Shown: in pieces, positions 53,843 through 62,470 of the stretch
Layout: the number at the start of each line of letters is the position of its first letter
How positions within the stretch are numbered: the stretch's first letter is position 1
Source of the DNA: Nocardia asteroides
Lineage (GTDB): Bacteria; Actinomycetota; Actinomycetes; Mycobacteriales; Mycobacteriaceae
DNA: 64,000 bases
Assembly: GCF_900637185.1 (NCBI RefSeq)
Contig: NZ_LR134352.1
Location: 4,330,001-4,394,000 of the forward strand
Reading direction: 5' to 3'
Program-made: the position numbers and the translations under genes
Notes under the pieces: model-generated
What the model was told of the DNA's origin: nothing
Databases searched by the model: none
The model's input: only the letters and a program-made list of their open reading frames with translations

Positions 53843-55198
53843 ATGACACTTCTGAAGCCCCGGCGGGTTTCCGGCGGCGAACACGAGCACGGGCACCTCG
53901 AGGAGATGCGCGCCGACCCGATCGCGCTCATGCGCCGGGTCCGCGAGGAATGCGGCGACGTCGGTGTCTTCGAACTCGCGGGCCGGGATGTGGTGCTGCT
54001 CTCCGGATCCGAGGCCAACGAGTTCTTCTTCCGCGCCGCCGACGACGACCTCGACCAACAGGCCGCCTATCCGTTCATGAAACCGATCTTCGGCGAGGGC
54101 GTGGTCTTCGACGCCAGCCCCGAACGCCGCAAGGAGATGCTGCACAACCAGGCACTGCGCGCGGACTTCATGCGCGGCCACGCCGCCACCATCTCCCGGG
54201 AGGTGGACCGGATGATCGCGGGCTGGGGCGATTCCGGCGAGATCGATCTGCTCGACTTCTTCGCCGAGCTGACCATCTACACGTCCTCGGCGTGCCTGAT
54301 CGGCCCGAAATTCCGCGACGAGCTCGACAGCCGGTTCGCCCAGCTCTACCACGACCTGGAACGCGGCACCGACGCCCTGGCCTACGTCGACCCGTACATG
54401 CCGATCGAGAGTTTCCGCAAGCGCGACGAGTCGCGGGCGAAGCTGGTGGGCCTGGTCGAGGAGATCATGGCGGGCCGGATCGCGAATCCGCCGCAGGACA
54501 AGGACGATCGCGACCTGCTCGACGTGCTGGTGTCGGTGCGCGACGAGAACGGCGAGCTGCGCTTCTCCGCCTCGGTGATCACCGGCATCTTCATCTCGAT
54601 GATGTTCGCCGGCCACCACACCACCTCGGGCACCTCGGCCTGGACCCTCATCGAGCTGCTGCGCCATCCGGAACACCTCGACGGCGTGGTCACCGAGCTC
54701 GACGAGCTGTTCGCCGACGACGCGGAGGTGAGTTTCCGTGCGCTGCGCCAGATTCCGCGCCTGGAGGCGGCCTTGAAGGAGGCCCTGCGGTTGCATCCGC
54801 CGCTGATCATCCTGATGCGGGTGGCGCGCGGGGAATTCGAGGTGTGCGGGCACCGGATCGAACCGGGCGACCTCGTCGCCGCCACCCCGGCGATCTCCAA
54901 CCGGCTCGCGGAGGACTTCCCGGATCCCGACACCTTCGATCCCGGCCGCTACCTCGATCCCGAGCAGGCCGATATCGTCAACCGCTGGACCTGGATTCCG
55001 TTCGGGGCGGGCAGGCACCGCTGTGTCGGCGCCGCGTTCGCGCTCATGCAGATGAAGGCGATCTTCTCGATCCTGTTGCGCGACTGGGAGTTCGAGATGG
55101 CCCAGCCCGCCGACAGCTACCGCAACGACCATTCCAAGATGGTGGTGCAGCTCCAGCAACCCTGCCTGGTGCGTTACCGGCGCCGCACGCGGGACTGA
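53843..55198 (+). CDS. cyp51: Sterol 14-alpha-demethylase CYP51
   Basis: Cytochrome P450 of 451 residues, the same length as I recall for M. tuberculosis CYP51 and very similar to it by memory (RVSGGEHEHGHLEEMRADPIALMRRVREECGDVGVF; ASPERRKEMLHN; the I-helix FAGHHTTSGT). The heme ligand is Cys394 in FGAGRHRCVGAAF, the same number as in the M. tuberculosis enzyme. It removes the 14-alpha-methyl group of lanosterol-type sterols. Unlike in M. tuberculosis, I see no ferredoxin gene beside it, so its electron donor must come from elsewhere. The operator and terminators around it make it a single-gene unit. Confidence 0.96.
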   Translation: MTLLKPRRVSGGEHEHGHLEEMRADPIALMRRVREECGDVGVFELAGRDVVLLSGSEANEFFFRAADDDLDQQAAYPFMKPIFGEGVVFDASPERRKEMLHNQALRADFMRGHAATISREVDRMIAGWGDSGEIDLLDFFAELTIYTSSACLIGPKFRDELDSRFAQLYHDLERGTDALAYVDPYMPIESFRKRDESRAKLVGLVEEIMAGRIANPPQDKDDRDLLDVLVSVRDENGELRFSASVITGIFISMMFAGHHTTSGTSAWTLIELLRHPEHLDGVVTELDELFADDAEVSFRALRQIPRLEAALKEALRLHPPLIILMRVARGEFEVCGHRIEPGDLVAATPAISNRLAEDFPDPDTFDPGRYLDPEQADIVNRWTWIPFGAGRHRCVGAAFALMQMKAIFSILLRDWEFEMAQPADSYRNDHSKMVVQLQQPCLVRYRRRTRD

Positions 55199-55203
55199 AA
55201 CCG

Positions 55204-55234
55204 GAATGGCCGGGCCCCAGGGACCCGGCCATTC
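55204..55234. terminator. Convergent terminator hairpin after cyp51
   Basis: GAATGGCCGGG and CCCGGCCATTC form a perfect 11-bp stem with a nine-base loop, between the cyp51 stop and the stop of the convergent SDR gene. Confidence 0.75.
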
Positions 55235-55237
55235 GTC

Positions 55238-56038
55238 TCACTGCGGCGGTGCGGCCGTGCGCGGGTGACGCAGCGGCGCTTCGGGCTGGACCTCGCTGAC
55301 GATGATGTGCGCGCCGCGCGGGGTACTCACCACCGCGCTCACCGCCGCCGCCATGTCCGAGGCCCGCAGCATGTAGGGGTGCCGGGTGAAGCCCCAGCGC
55401 GACCAGTCCTCCAGCAGCGGACCGACATCCTCGACGGTGGCGTCGGTGCCCATCTCGGTCTGGGTGGGACCGGGCCGCACCATCGACACCCGGACCCCGG
55501 TGCCCTCGAGCTCTTTGCGCATCTGGATCGACAACGCCTCGAGCCCGGCCTTGGCGGCGTTGTAGGCCCCCATCCGGGGCCGCGGCGTCACCGAGCAGTC
55601 CGAGCCGATGAGCACCACGTCACCGCGCTGCCTGGCCACCATGCCCGGTACCAGGCGCTGCATCATGCGGTGCGGTCCGGCCAGGTGCACGTCGAGCTGG
55701 CGCACGAACTCCGCCGAGGCCATCTCGTGGGCGGCGCCGAAGCGCACCACACCGGCCGCGGAGACCAGGATCTCGATGTCGCCGAGTTCCTTCTCCGCGG
55801 CGTCGGCGAACTCGGCCACCGACTCGTCGTCGGTGACGTCGAGCGGATACACGAACGCGACACCGCCCTTGTCCCGGATCGCGGTGGCCAGCGCCTCGCA
55901 GCGGTCGACGCGGCGCGCGCCCAGCGCCACCGGATGTCCCAGGTCGGCGAGGGCGACGGCGGTGGCCGCGCCGATCCCGGACGAGGCACCGGTGATCACC
56001 GCGGGCCGGATCGGCGGGTGCGGGTCGAATCGTGGCAT
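55238..56038 (-). CDS. Short-chain dehydrogenase (Rv0765c-like)
   Basis: A 266-residue SDR with TGASSGIG at about residues 16-23, SAAG at 93-96, Ser146 in LIGSDCS and Tyr159-x3-Lys163 in GAYNAAKAG. It is last in the minus-strand operon behind the ligase-P450 fusion (25-bp gap). The M. tuberculosis cyp51 locus also has an SDR (Rv0765c) next to cyp51, and this is the likely counterpart. It may oxidise a sterol hydroxyl group or act on a side-chain alcohol. Confidence 0.9.
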   Translation of the reverse strand: MPRFDPHPPIRPAVITGASSGIGAATAVALADLGHPVALGARRVDRCEALATAIRDKGGVAFVYPLDVTDDESVAEFADAAEKELGDIEILVSAAGVVRFGAAHEMASAEFVRQLDVHLAGPHRMMQRLVPGMVARQRGDVVLIGSDCSVTPRPRMGAYNAAKAGLEALSIQMRKELEGTGVRVSMVRPGPTQTEMGTDATVEDVGPLLEDWSRWGFTRHPYMLRASDMAAAVSAVVSTPRGAHIIVSEVQPEAPLRHPRTAAPPQ

Positions 56039-56063
56039 GGTCGTACCTTTCTCAGGGGGTTTC

Positions 56064-58925
56064 TCACTCGTAGCGGACCGGCCAGTGCTTGATCCCGTTG
56101 ATGAAGCTCGACCGCAGGCGCTGCGGTTCGCCGACCTGGCGCAGGTGCGGCATGACATCGGCGATGGCGCCGAAGATCAGTTCCAGTTGCAGGCGGGCGA
56201 GATTGGCGCCCAGGCAGTAGTGCGGGCCGGTGCCACCGAACCCCAGGTGCGGGTTGGGATCGCGCAGGATGTCGAAGGTGAACGGGTCGGCGAAGGCCGT
56301 TTCGTCGTAGTTGGCGGAGCTGTAGAACATGGCGACCCGGTCACCGGCCCGGATCGGCCGACCGCCGAGTTCGGTGTCCTCGGTGGCGGTGCGCTGGAAG
56401 GCGATGACCGGCGTGGCCCAGCGCACGATCTCGTCGGCGGCGGTGCGGGGCCGCGTCTCCTTGAACAGCGCCCACTGGTCGGGGTGGTCGAGGAAGGCCT
56501 TCATGCCGTGGGTGGTGGCATTGCGGGCGGTCTCGTTGCCCGCGATGGTCAGCAGGATGACGAAGAAGCCGAATTCGTCGGAGGTGAGGGCTTCGCCGTC
56601 GATGTCGGCGGTGACCAGGGTCGAGACCAGGTCGTCGCCCGGGTCGAGGCGGCGGGTCTCGGCCAGCTGCCAGGCGTAGCCGAGCAGGCCCGCGGTCGCT
56701 TCGATCGGGTCGCCGTACTCCGGGTCGTCGAAGTTGAGCATCTGGTTCGACCAGTCGAACAGGCGATGCCGGTCGGCCTGCGGGACACCGAACAGTTCGG
56801 CGATCGCCTGCAGCGGCAGTTCCCGCGCCACCTGGTCGACGAAGTCGCCGCCCCCGCTGGCCCTGGCCGCCCGCACGATCGCCTCGGCCCGGTCGGCCAG
56901 GGCCCCACGCAGCGCCTCGACCGCGCGCGGGGTGAAGCCACGGGAGATGATGCGCCGCAGCTGAGAGTGCTTGGGCGGGTCCATGTTCAGCAGCAGCGCC
57001 TTGGTCGACTCGAAGGCGTCGCCGGTGACGGTGCCGGGGAAGCGCACCACCGAGCCCTTCGTCTCGGCGGAGAACAGACGCGGGTCGCGGGAGACGGCGC
57101 GCACGTCCTCGTGCCGGGACACGACCCAGAATCCGCCGTCGGCGTGCGGGACGCAGCGATCGTCGGTCTGGCTGTTCCACCACACCGGGGCAGTCTTGCG
57201 CAGGAGGGCGAATTCGGCGGCGGGGGTGCGGTCGGCCCACAGGGCCGGATCGGAGAAGTCCAGTCCGGCGGGCAGCGCGGTCGGGGATGACACGGGTACC
57301 TCCTGGGCCCGGGACGCGGGCGGTCGGTCGAGGGAATGCGAGGACGGGTCGGCGACCGCGTGGTACTCGGCCGCTCGGTCCGGCCGGTGCCACAGCACGC
57401 CGTCACCGGCGGTGGGACCCTCGGCTTTGAGGACCCGTTTGAGGATCTTGTTCGTCGCGGTGGCGGGCAGGTCGGCGGCCAGGCGCACATAGCGGGGCCA
57501 GGCCTTCGGCGAGAGGTCCCGTTGCGCGGCGAGGAATTCCGTGAGTTCGGCCGGGGTGAGTGTCGCGTCGTCGCGCAGGACGAGGGCCGCCATGACCGCG
57601 TCGCCGACCCGGCCGTCGGGCACGCCGTAGACGGCCACCCGGCTCAGTGCGGGCAGGCGTTGCAGGACCCGTTCGATCGGGCCCGCGGCGAGGTTCTCGC
57701 CGTCCACGCGCAGCCAGTCGGCGGTGCGTCCGGCCAGGTACAGCCAGCCCTCGGTGTCGCGGTAGGCGAGGTCCCCGGTCCAGTAGCAGCCGTGCCGGAG
57801 GCGTTCGGCGGTGGCGGCGTCGTCGTTGTAGTAGCCGCCGAACAGGCCGGCGCCGGTGGTGTTGACCAGTTCGCCAATGGCCGCGGCCGGGTTGGTCAGC
57901 GTGCCGTCGGCGTCGAATTCGGCCGGGGCGCATTCGGTGACGGTGTCCGGGTCGTAGACGGCGACGCCGGGATAGCCCTTGCCGACCGAGCCGGGCGGGG
58001 TGCCCGGTTCCCTGGTGATGATGACGGCGAGTTCGGTCGAGCCGAAACCGTCCCACACCGTGCAGCCGAAACGCCGCGCGAAGTCGGCGATGTCGCGATC
58101 GGAGGCCTCGTTGCCGAACGCCACGCGCAGCGGGTTGTCGGCGTCGTCGGGACGTTCCGGGGTGGCGAGGACATACGCCAGCGGCTTGCCCACGTAGTTG
58201 AGATAGGTGATCCCGTACCGGCGCAGGTCGGACAGGAAGGTCGACGCCGAGAAGCGGGCGGGCACCATGGTCGCGCCACTCGCCAGCGCGACACTGAATC
58301 CGCCGAGGATGGCCGCGGAGTGGAACAGCGGCATCGACAGGTAGCACACGTCGTCGGGGCCGAGGCCGAACCGGTCGACCAGGGGCGGCCCGGCGAAGGG
58401 AACCATCATGTGCGCCAACCGGACCGGCTTGGGGTCGCCGCTGGTGCCGGAGGTGAAGATCAGCAGGAAGGTGTCGGCGGCGGTGGGCACGGTGTGCGGG
58501 GTCAGCGGCCCCGCCGTGGCGATCCGGGCCGACCATGCCTCGGTCCCGGTCTCGACCACCCGCACCCCGGGCAGGTCGAGCCCGTTCAGGAGTTCACGGT
58601 GTTCGGGGTCGACGAGCAGGATCTGGATGTCGGCGCGCGCGATGTCGCGGGCGAGCCCCGCACCGCGCCGGGTGTCGTTGATCCCCACGACGACGTAGCC
58701 GCCCAGCGCGCCCGCGGCCAGGGCGACGAGCATGTCGGGGGTGTTACCCAGCAGCAGGCCGACATGCACGGGTCGCGCCGGGTCGGCGAGCGCGAGCACC
58801 GCGGCCGCGACCCGGCGGGCTCGGGCGATGTAGTCGCGCCAGCTCCAGGTCCGTTCCGCGGTGCGGATCGCCGGATTCGGGTCGTCGGCGCGGGCGGTGA
58901 GTTGTGCGGTGACAGTGTCGAACAC
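56064..58925 (-). CDS. FadD17-like acyl-CoA ligase fused to CYP125-like P450
   Basis: One uninterrupted frame of 953 residues. Residues 1 to about 520 are an AMP-binding ligase with LIFTSGTSGDPKPV, DGFGSTELAV, YWTGDLAYRDTEGW and a C-terminal KILKRVLKAEG; by memory it follows FadD17, the ligase for short sterol side chains. A linker of about 25 residues leads into a P450 from about residue 545 with DFSDPALWADRTPAAEFALLRKTAPVWWN, AGNETARN and the heme Cys near residue 904 in GGTGPHYCLGAN, like CYP125, the sterol C27 oxidase. No stop lies between them. A GTG at 57293 with an AGGAGG site could also start a separate 409-residue P450. The GTG start at 58925 has GAGGAG 7 bp upstream. Confidence 0.85.
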   Translation of the reverse strand: MFDTVTAQLTARADDPNPAIRTAERTWSWRDYIARARRVAAAVLALADPARPVHVGLLLGNTPDMLVALAAGALGGYVVVGINDTRRGAGLARDIARADIQILLVDPEHRELLNGLDLPGVRVVETGTEAWSARIATAGPLTPHTVPTAADTFLLIFTSGTSGDPKPVRLAHMMVPFAGPPLVDRFGLGPDDVCYLSMPLFHSAAILGGFSVALASGATMVPARFSASTFLSDLRRYGITYLNYVGKPLAYVLATPERPDDADNPLRVAFGNEASDRDIADFARRFGCTVWDGFGSTELAVIITREPGTPPGSVGKGYPGVAVYDPDTVTECAPAEFDADGTLTNPAAAIGELVNTTGAGLFGGYYNDDAATAERLRHGCYWTGDLAYRDTEGWLYLAGRTADWLRVDGENLAAGPIERVLQRLPALSRVAVYGVPDGRVGDAVMAALVLRDDATLTPAELTEFLAAQRDLSPKAWPRYVRLAADLPATATNKILKRVLKAEGPTAGDGVLWHRPDRAAEYHAVADPSSHSLDRPPASRAQEVPVSSPTALPAGLDFSDPALWADRTPAAEFALLRKTAPVWWNSQTDDRCVPHADGGFWVVSRHEDVRAVSRDPRLFSAETKGSVVRFPGTVTGDAFESTKALLLNMDPPKHSQLRRIISRGFTPRAVEALRGALADRAEAIVRAARASGGGDFVDQVARELPLQAIAELFGVPQADRHRLFDWSNQMLNFDDPEYGDPIEATAGLLGYAWQLAETRRLDPGDDLVSTLVTADIDGEALTSDEFGFFVILLTIAGNETARNATTHGMKAFLDHPDQWALFKETRPRTAADEIVRWATPVIAFQRTATEDTELGGRPIRAGDRVAMFYSSANYDETAFADPFTFDILRDPNPHLGFGGTGPHYCLGANLARLQLELIFGAIADVMPHLRQVGEPQRLRSSFINGIKHWPVRYE
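57291..57304 (-). promoter_or_regulatory. Internal ribosome-binding site at the ligase/P450 junction
   Basis: On the minus strand AGGAGG (57304-57299), five bases and GTG (57293-57291) lie inside the fused frame exactly where the P450 domain begins. It would allow a separate P450 to be made, or it may be the relic of two formerly separate genes. Confidence 0.6.
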
Positions 58926-58936
58926 GGGCGGACTCC

Positions 58937-60571
58937 TCAGCCTTCGACGGCGAGATCGCGCGCCCACCGGTAGTCGGCCTTGCCCGCGGGCGAACGCCGG
59001 ATCTCGCTACAGCGGATGATCGCCTTCGGCAGCTTGTAGCGGGCGATGTGCGCGGCACATTCGGCGAGCAGGTCGGCGTCGGTGACCGCCGCGTCGCGCA
59101 CGTGCACGATGGCCACCACCTCGCTGCCCCACTGCTCCGAGGGTCGCCCGACCACCACCACGTCCAGCACTTCGGGGTGCGCGGCGACCGCGCGCTCCAC
59201 CTCTTCGACGAAGATCTTCTCGCCACCGGAGTTGACGGTGAGATTGTCGCGACCGAGCAGGGCGACGCGCCCGTCCGCCAGCACCGTGGCACGGTCGCCG
59301 GCGATGGACCAGCGCACGCCGTCCACGACCGGGAAGGTGCGGGCGGTCTTGTCCGCGTCGCCCAGGTAGCCCAGCGGAATCCGGCCCTTGCGGCCCAGCC
59401 AGCCCTGCGCGCCGGGCTCGTCCAGTGTCCGGCTCAGCGCGTCGTCGAGCACGGCGGTGTCACCGCCGGCCGGCAGATAGGCGCCCGGCGTGCCGTCGGC
59501 GGCGTCGAAGACCTGCGTCATCTGGATGCCCGCTTCCGAGGAACCGACCGAATCGACCACCAGCACCGGCTTGCCGAACGCGGCGACGAGGCGCTGCCGC
59601 ACCGCCGGGGACAGCGGGGCACCCGCATTGTGCACCGCCGCCAGGAATTCCAGGTCGTAGGGACGGCGTTCGAGTTCCGCGGCGACCGGCCTGGCCATCG
59701 CGTCACCCACCAGCGGCAGGGCGATCACCCGTTCGCGCGCCACCGCGTCGAGCACCGCGGCGGCGTCGAAACGGTCCACGACCGTGGGCAGGACGAGCGT
59801 GCCGCCGTTGGTGACGGCCTGGAACAGCAGCCACTGCGCGGCGCCGTGCATGAACGGCGCGGCCACCACCAGGCGATAGGCGCCGCCCGTCCCGGCGGCC
59901 GAGGCGGCCAGTGCGGCGTAGGAGCCGATCTCCTCACCGGTGCCGAAGCGGGTGCCGCCCATGGCCGCGAGGTAGATGTCCTCCTGGCGCCACAGCACTC
60001 CCTTGGGCATGCCGGTGGTGCCGCCGGTGTAGAGCAGATACAGGTCCTCGCACCGGGTCTCGGGCAGGTCCGGCGCCGTGGTGGCCACCACGTCCTCGTA
60101 GCGAATCGCGCCGGGCAGCAACGGGTTTCCGCTGCCGTCGGCGACCTGGACCAGCAGCACCGCGTCCGTCAGGGCCGGCAGCACCGCCGCCACCCGGGGC
60201 GCGAACTCGTCCTGGTACACCAGGACCCGCACCTGGGCATCGGTCAGCAGGTAGCGCAGTTCCTCGTCGACATAGCGATAGTTGATGTTGAACGGCACCG
60301 CCCGCGCCCGATACGAGCCGATCAGGACCTCCGGGTATTCGGTGCAATTGCGCAGGTAGATCCCCACATGGTCCTGCCCGGACGCGTGGGCGGCCAGCGC
60401 GGACCGCTCGGTCCGGCAGCCGATCCCGCGGCCGGCCAGGAACCGCGCGAAACCGGTACTGCGCCGGTCGGATTCGGCATAGGTCACCCGGCGTTCGCCC
60501 CAGACGACGAACTCCCGATCCGGTATCGCGGCGGCCACGGTCGCGAAGACGTTCGACAACGTGAATGTCAC
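58937..60571 (-). CDS. Acyl-CoA synthetase (FadD19/FadD3-type)
   Basis: An adenylate-forming ligase of 544 residues with YLLYTGGTTGMPKGVLWRQEDIY, VDSVGSSEAGIQMT, and the C-terminal LLGRDNLTVNSGGEKIFVEEVE and RSPAGKADYRWA. This is the subgroup that includes the sterol side-chain ligase FadD19. The GTG start at 60571 is chosen because the frame upstream lacks coding character and a purine-rich stretch lies just before it. It is the first gene of the minus-strand operon, 12 bp ahead of the fused gene, and an operator lies 42 bp upstream. Confidence 0.9.
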   Translation of the reverse strand: MTFTLSNVFATVAAAIPDREFVVWGERRVTYAESDRRSTGFARFLAGRGIGCRTERSALAAHASGQDHVGIYLRNCTEYPEVLIGSYRARAVPFNINYRYVDEELRYLLTDAQVRVLVYQDEFAPRVAAVLPALTDAVLLVQVADGSGNPLLPGAIRYEDVVATTAPDLPETRCEDLYLLYTGGTTGMPKGVLWRQEDIYLAAMGGTRFGTGEEIGSYAALAASAAGTGGAYRLVVAAPFMHGAAQWLLFQAVTNGGTLVLPTVVDRFDAAAVLDAVARERVIALPLVGDAMARPVAAELERRPYDLEFLAAVHNAGAPLSPAVRQRLVAAFGKPVLVVDSVGSSEAGIQMTQVFDAADGTPGAYLPAGGDTAVLDDALSRTLDEPGAQGWLGRKGRIPLGYLGDADKTARTFPVVDGVRWSIAGDRATVLADGRVALLGRDNLTVNSGGEKIFVEEVERAVAAHPEVLDVVVVGRPSEQWGSEVVAIVHVRDAAVTDADLLAECAAHIARYKLPKAIIRCSEIRRSPAGKADYRWARDLAVEG

Positions 60572-60612
60572 TGTTTCCCACACCTCGTCTTCCGCCCGGC
60601 AAGATTGAATAC

Positions 60613-60630
60613 ATGTCCGGACAGGTGTCC
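60613..60630 (-). promoter_or_regulatory. Regulon site 4 (ligase operon operator)
   Basis: Read on the minus strand GGACACCTGTCCGGACAT is the closest match to the consensus of the shared element. It lies 42 bp upstream of the ligase GTG and 69 bp from the mce-side copy. Confidence 0.7.
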
Positions 60631-60698
60631 ACCATACGCAGGTTCGCCGCTTCGTGGCCGAAATTCGCCGTGCCGATCCGCGCCATGTAGTACCGTCC

Positions 60699-60716
60699 AG
60701 ACTTGTGTCCAGATAG
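60699..60716 (+). promoter_or_regulatory. Regulon site 5 (mce operon operator)
   Basis: AGACTTGTGTCCAGATAG lies 32 bp upstream of the first yrbE start, preceded by the same GTAGTACCGTC string as the cyp51 site. It departs from the consensus at the centre more than the other copies. Confidence 0.6.
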
Positions 60717-60748
60717 CTGATCGGACATCGATCACCGAGGGGTAGGCC

Positions 60749-61615
60749 ATGACGCCGGACGGATCCGGGCGTCCGCCGGAGTCGCCGGAGCGGGACGTTC
60801 TCACCGCGAGCGCCGTGCTGCGCCGCACTGCGAGTGAGACGATCCTGGCCGCGCTCGCCACCTTCGGCCGGGCGCTGCGGATGGGCGCGCAGGCTGTGCG
60901 GATCGGGCTGCGGGACGCGGCGCTCGGCCGCTTCCGGGTGCGCGAAAGCCTCGAACAGGCCTGGTTCCTGCTGAAGGTGACCGCGGTGCCGAGCGTGCTG
61001 ATGGCGATCCCGTTCGGGGTGATCCTGTCGGCCCAGGTCGGCAATATCGTGTCCCAGCTCGGGGCGAACTCGATGATCGGCGCGGCCGGTGGGCTCGGCG
61101 TGATCAAGCAGGGCGCGCCCATGGCGGCCGGCATCCTGCTCGGCGGTGCGGGGGCGGCCGCGATCGCGGCGGATCTCGGCGCGCGCACCGTGCGCGAGGA
61201 AGTCGACGCGCTGCGCGTGATGGGGGTCGATCCGGTCCAGCGGCTGGTCGTACCGCGGGTGGCGGCGATGATGCTGGTGGCGCCGCTGCTGAACGTGCTC
61301 ATCATCGTCGTCGGGATCGGGGCGGGCTATGCCGTCGCGGTGGCGGCGCTGGAGGTGACACCGGGCAGCTACTGGGATTCCTTCGGCGCGTTCACCACCT
61401 CGTTCGACGTGTGGGTCTCGCTGGTGAAATCGCTGCTCTTCGGGTTCCTGGTGGTGATCATCGCCTGTCAACGCGGGCTGGAGGCCGGGGGCGGTCCGCG
61501 CGGCGTCGCCGACGGGGTCAACGCCGCCGTCGTCATGTCGGTCGCGGCGATCACCGTGCTCAATACCGTGGTCACCCAGGTGGTCACGATGTTCGTGCCG
61601 ATGCGGGCGGCCTGA
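60749..61615 (+). CDS. YrbE/MlaE-family permease A of an Mce transporter
   Basis: A 288-residue MlaE-type permease with about five hydrophobic segments. It has the typical core QVGNIVSQLGANSMIGAAGGLGVIKQGAPMAAGILLGGAGAAAIAADLGARTVREEVDALRVMGVDPVQRLVVPR, which holds the ABC-coupling EExDAL motif. It pairs with the next gene to form the inner-membrane part of a lipid importer, powered by an MceG-type ATPase encoded elsewhere. An N-terminal polar extension of about 60 residues is present. The ATG follows GAGGGGTAGGCC. Confidence 0.95.
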   Translation: MTPDGSGRPPESPERDVLTASAVLRRTASETILAALATFGRALRMGAQAVRIGLRDAALGRFRVRESLEQAWFLLKVTAVPSVLMAIPFGVILSAQVGNIVSQLGANSMIGAAGGLGVIKQGAPMAAGILLGGAGAAAIAADLGARTVREEVDALRVMGVDPVQRLVVPRVAAMMLVAPLLNVLIIVVGIGAGYAVAVAALEVTPGSYWDSFGAFTTSFDVWVSLVKSLLFGFLVVIIACQRGLEAGGGPRGVADGVNAAVVMSVAAITVLNTVVTQVVTMFVPMRAA

Positions 61616-62466
61616 TGACCGCGGCGGGCTACCGGCCGTTCGGGCTGCGCTGGACGCGGCGGGTGCGTCCGCTCGCGCCGGTGGAGTCCACCGGCTTCGC
61701 CCTCGGTTTCGCCTGGCAGGTGCTCGCCTCGGTGCCGTTCACACTGCGGCGATATCGGAGACAGACGCTCATCGCGGTCACCGACATGACCTGGGGCCGT
61801 GGGTCGGTGGTGGTCGGTGGCGGTGTCGTTCCGCTGATGCTGCTGATGGGGGTGGCGATGGGCGCCTCGATCGGGATCGAGGCCTATCACGCGCTCGACG
61901 CGCTCGCGCTCGGCAGGCTCAGCGGCCTGATCTCCGCGTTCGGGGTGACCAGGGAGCTGGCGCCGATCGCCGCGGGCGTGGGTTTCGCGGCGCAGGCGGG
62001 CTGCCGGATGACCGCCGAGATCGGGTCCATGCGGATCTCCGAGGAGATCGACGCGCTCGAGTCACTGGGGATCCGGTCGGTGCCGTTCGTGGTGACCACC
62101 CGGGTGATCGCCGGGATCGTCGCGGTGGCACCGGCTTTCGTGGTCGCCTTGATCCTGAGCTATCTGTCGTGTCAGCTCGTGGTCACCACCGTGCACGATG
62201 TACCGGCCGGCACCTATGCCCACTACTTCGATCAGTTCGTGCTCGGCTGGGATGTCTTCGCCGCGACGGTCAAGGTGGTGGTCTTCGCGATCGCCGTGGT
62301 GCTGATCCATTGCTATCAGGGCTATTTCGCCACCGGTGGCCCCGAGGGTGTGGGGATCGGGTCGGGCCGGGCGATCCGGGCCAGCCTGGTCGCGATCATC
62401 GCCCTGGACATGGTGGCCACCATTCTGCTGTGGGGCTTCCGCTCCCCCATCACGTTCACCGGGTGA
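61615..62466 (+). CDS. YrbE/MlaE-family permease B of an Mce transporter
   Basis: A 283-residue MlaE-type permease with the family core ISAFGVTRELAPIAAGVGFAAQAGCRMTAEIGSMRISEEIDALESLGIRSVPFVVTTR and a C-terminal GPEGVGIGSGRAIRASLVAIIALDM. It shares one base with the previous gene (TGATG). Like its partner it belongs to the inner-membrane channel of the Mce system. Mce4 systems import cholesterol in mycobacteria; which class this operon belongs to is not settled. Confidence 0.95.
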   Translation: MTAAGYRPFGLRWTRRVRPLAPVESTGFALGFAWQVLASVPFTLRRYRRQTLIAVTDMTWGRGSVVVGGGVVPLMLLMGVAMGASIGIEAYHALDALALGRLSGLISAFGVTRELAPIAAGVGFAAQAGCRMTAEIGSMRISEEIDALESLGIRSVPFVVTTRVIAGIVAVAPAFVVALILSYLSCQLVVTTVHDVPAGTYAHYFDQFVLGWDVFAATVKVVVFAIAVVLIHCYQGYFATGGPEGVGIGSGRAIRASLVAIIALDMVATILLWGFRSPITFTG

Positions 62467-62470
62467 TCAC

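Noticed and set aside
60572..60748. A KstR box in the ligase/mce divergent promoter
   Set aside because: I looked for AAC-nn-GTT and found none; only the GGACA-type element is present.
58937..61471. An 844-codon frame extending the acyl-CoA ligase far upstream
   Set aside because: The extension runs antisense through the yrbE gene and across the divergent promoter with the two operators. The GTG at 60571 fits the ligase N-terminus.
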